Shown: piece after piece, positions 23,503 through 23,817 of the stretch
Layout: the number at the start of each line of letters is the position of its first letter
Position numbering within the stretch: position 1 is the first letter of the stretch
Source: Desulfobacterales bacterium
Lineage (GTDB): Bacteria; Desulfobacterota; Desulfobacteria; Desulfobacterales; UBA5852
Direction: 5' to 3'
Assembly (NCBI GenBank): GCA_030066455.1
Contig: JASJBQ010000009.1
Span: 1 to 23,817, forward strand
Length of the DNA: 23,817 bases
Notes under the pieces: model-generated
Database searches by the model: none
What the model saw: only the letters and a program-made list of their open reading frames with translations
Told to the model about the DNA's origin: nothing
Translations under genes and position numbers: made by a program

Positions 23503-23817
23503 CTATTCGGCGGGGATGACGCGTCCGCGGGAGGTGAACGAAATGCCCAGCTGGGAGGCCGTACTGATCATGATCCCCTCGGCCACCGGGGGGCTGACCG
23601 GTGCCGCCGCTTCCCAGCGCACGATGAAATTGGCGCCGGACCCGCCGGTTTTATCCGATTCACCGACGATGTAGCGGGTCGAGGCCATGGGGCCCAGTTC
23701 GATGGGCTGCTCGAGGTAGCGTCGCAGCAGCTGGCCCTCCGAATTGAAGTAATCCACATTTATGATTCGAATCGCGCGGGACGGATCGGTGTTGCGGATG
23801 CTGAGGGTGCTCGCCAG
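23503..23817 (-). CDS. DUF3124 protein, 5'-truncated by the window edge
   Basis: The frame is open to the right edge (105 codons including the stop). It reads L-S-I-R-N-T-D-P-S...I-N-V-D-Y-F-N-S-E-G, then L-E-Q-P-I-E-L-G-P-M-A-S-T, E-S-D-K-T-G-G-S-G-A-N-F-I-V-R-W and G-I-S-F-T-S-R-G-R-V-I near the end. These blocks match my memory of DUF3124, a family of small, probably exported beta-rich proteins; no function is established. The N-terminus, including any signal peptide, is outside the window. It is the upstream partner of the antiporter gene. Confidence 0.85.
   Translation of the reverse strand: MASTLSIRNTDPSRAIRIINVDYFNSEGQLLRRYLEQPIELGPMASTRYIVGESDKTGGSGANFIVRWEAAAPVSPPVAEGIMISTASQLGISFTSRGRVIPAE

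Overview
The window is GC-rich chromosomal DNA whose genes are ordinary in codon use. The PAS-rich kinase paired with an NtrC-type regulator, a candidate sigma-54 promoter, the HDOD-GGDEF protein, DUF3124 and the YchJ-type SEC-C protein together suggest a deltaproteobacterium (Desulfobacterota, perhaps Desulfobacterales/Desulfosarcina-like). That placement is inferred from gene content only. No rRNA, tRNA, CRISPR array or intact insertion sequence was seen.

Layout. Positions 1-4936 (+) hold glutamate synthase: gltB, cut by the window edge, then gltD. Positions 5180-11772 (+) form a signalling block: a six-PAS histidine kinase, an overlapping sigma-54-activating response regulator, a 217-bp gap with a good -24/-12 promoter preceded by a long inverted repeat, a soluble REC-histidine kinase, and a small protein of an unrecognised family. 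A 67-residue hypothetical ORF follows at 11893. Positions 12097-12632 have no confident gene. From 14150 to 12633 (-) lies an HDOD-GGDEF protein with a sigma-28-like promoter candidate.

Positions 17163-14470 (-) look like one operon: a tandem double CDP-alcohol phosphatidyltransferase, a YchJ-type SEC-C protein and a nitroreductase. It is followed by a 10-codon ORF with a strong ribosome site and a UUCG-loop terminator. Next come a GatZ/KbaZ-like gene (+) convergent with a nucleoside hydrolase (-), a radical SAM protein (+), an AT-rich interval, and a second copy of the small protein family (21300-21749, +). The window ends with a CPA2-type cation/proton antiporter preceded in the same operon by a DUF3124 protein cut by the right edge (-).

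The most interesting observations are as follows. (1) Two divergent paralogues of an unrecognised ~149-residue protein lie 10 kb apart. They share a D-A-G-[FY]-G-D...W-K-I-T-P block and a C-terminal P-P-E-P-F-G-S...F-W-x-W-F block at identical spacing, and one sits directly behind the REC-kinase. (2) A possible cascade is membrane PAS kinase, then NtrC-type regulator, then a sigma-54 promoter driving the REC-kinase and the small protein. (3) Two CDP-alcohol phosphatidyltransferase units are fused in one chain, and the first has a degenerate active-site motif.
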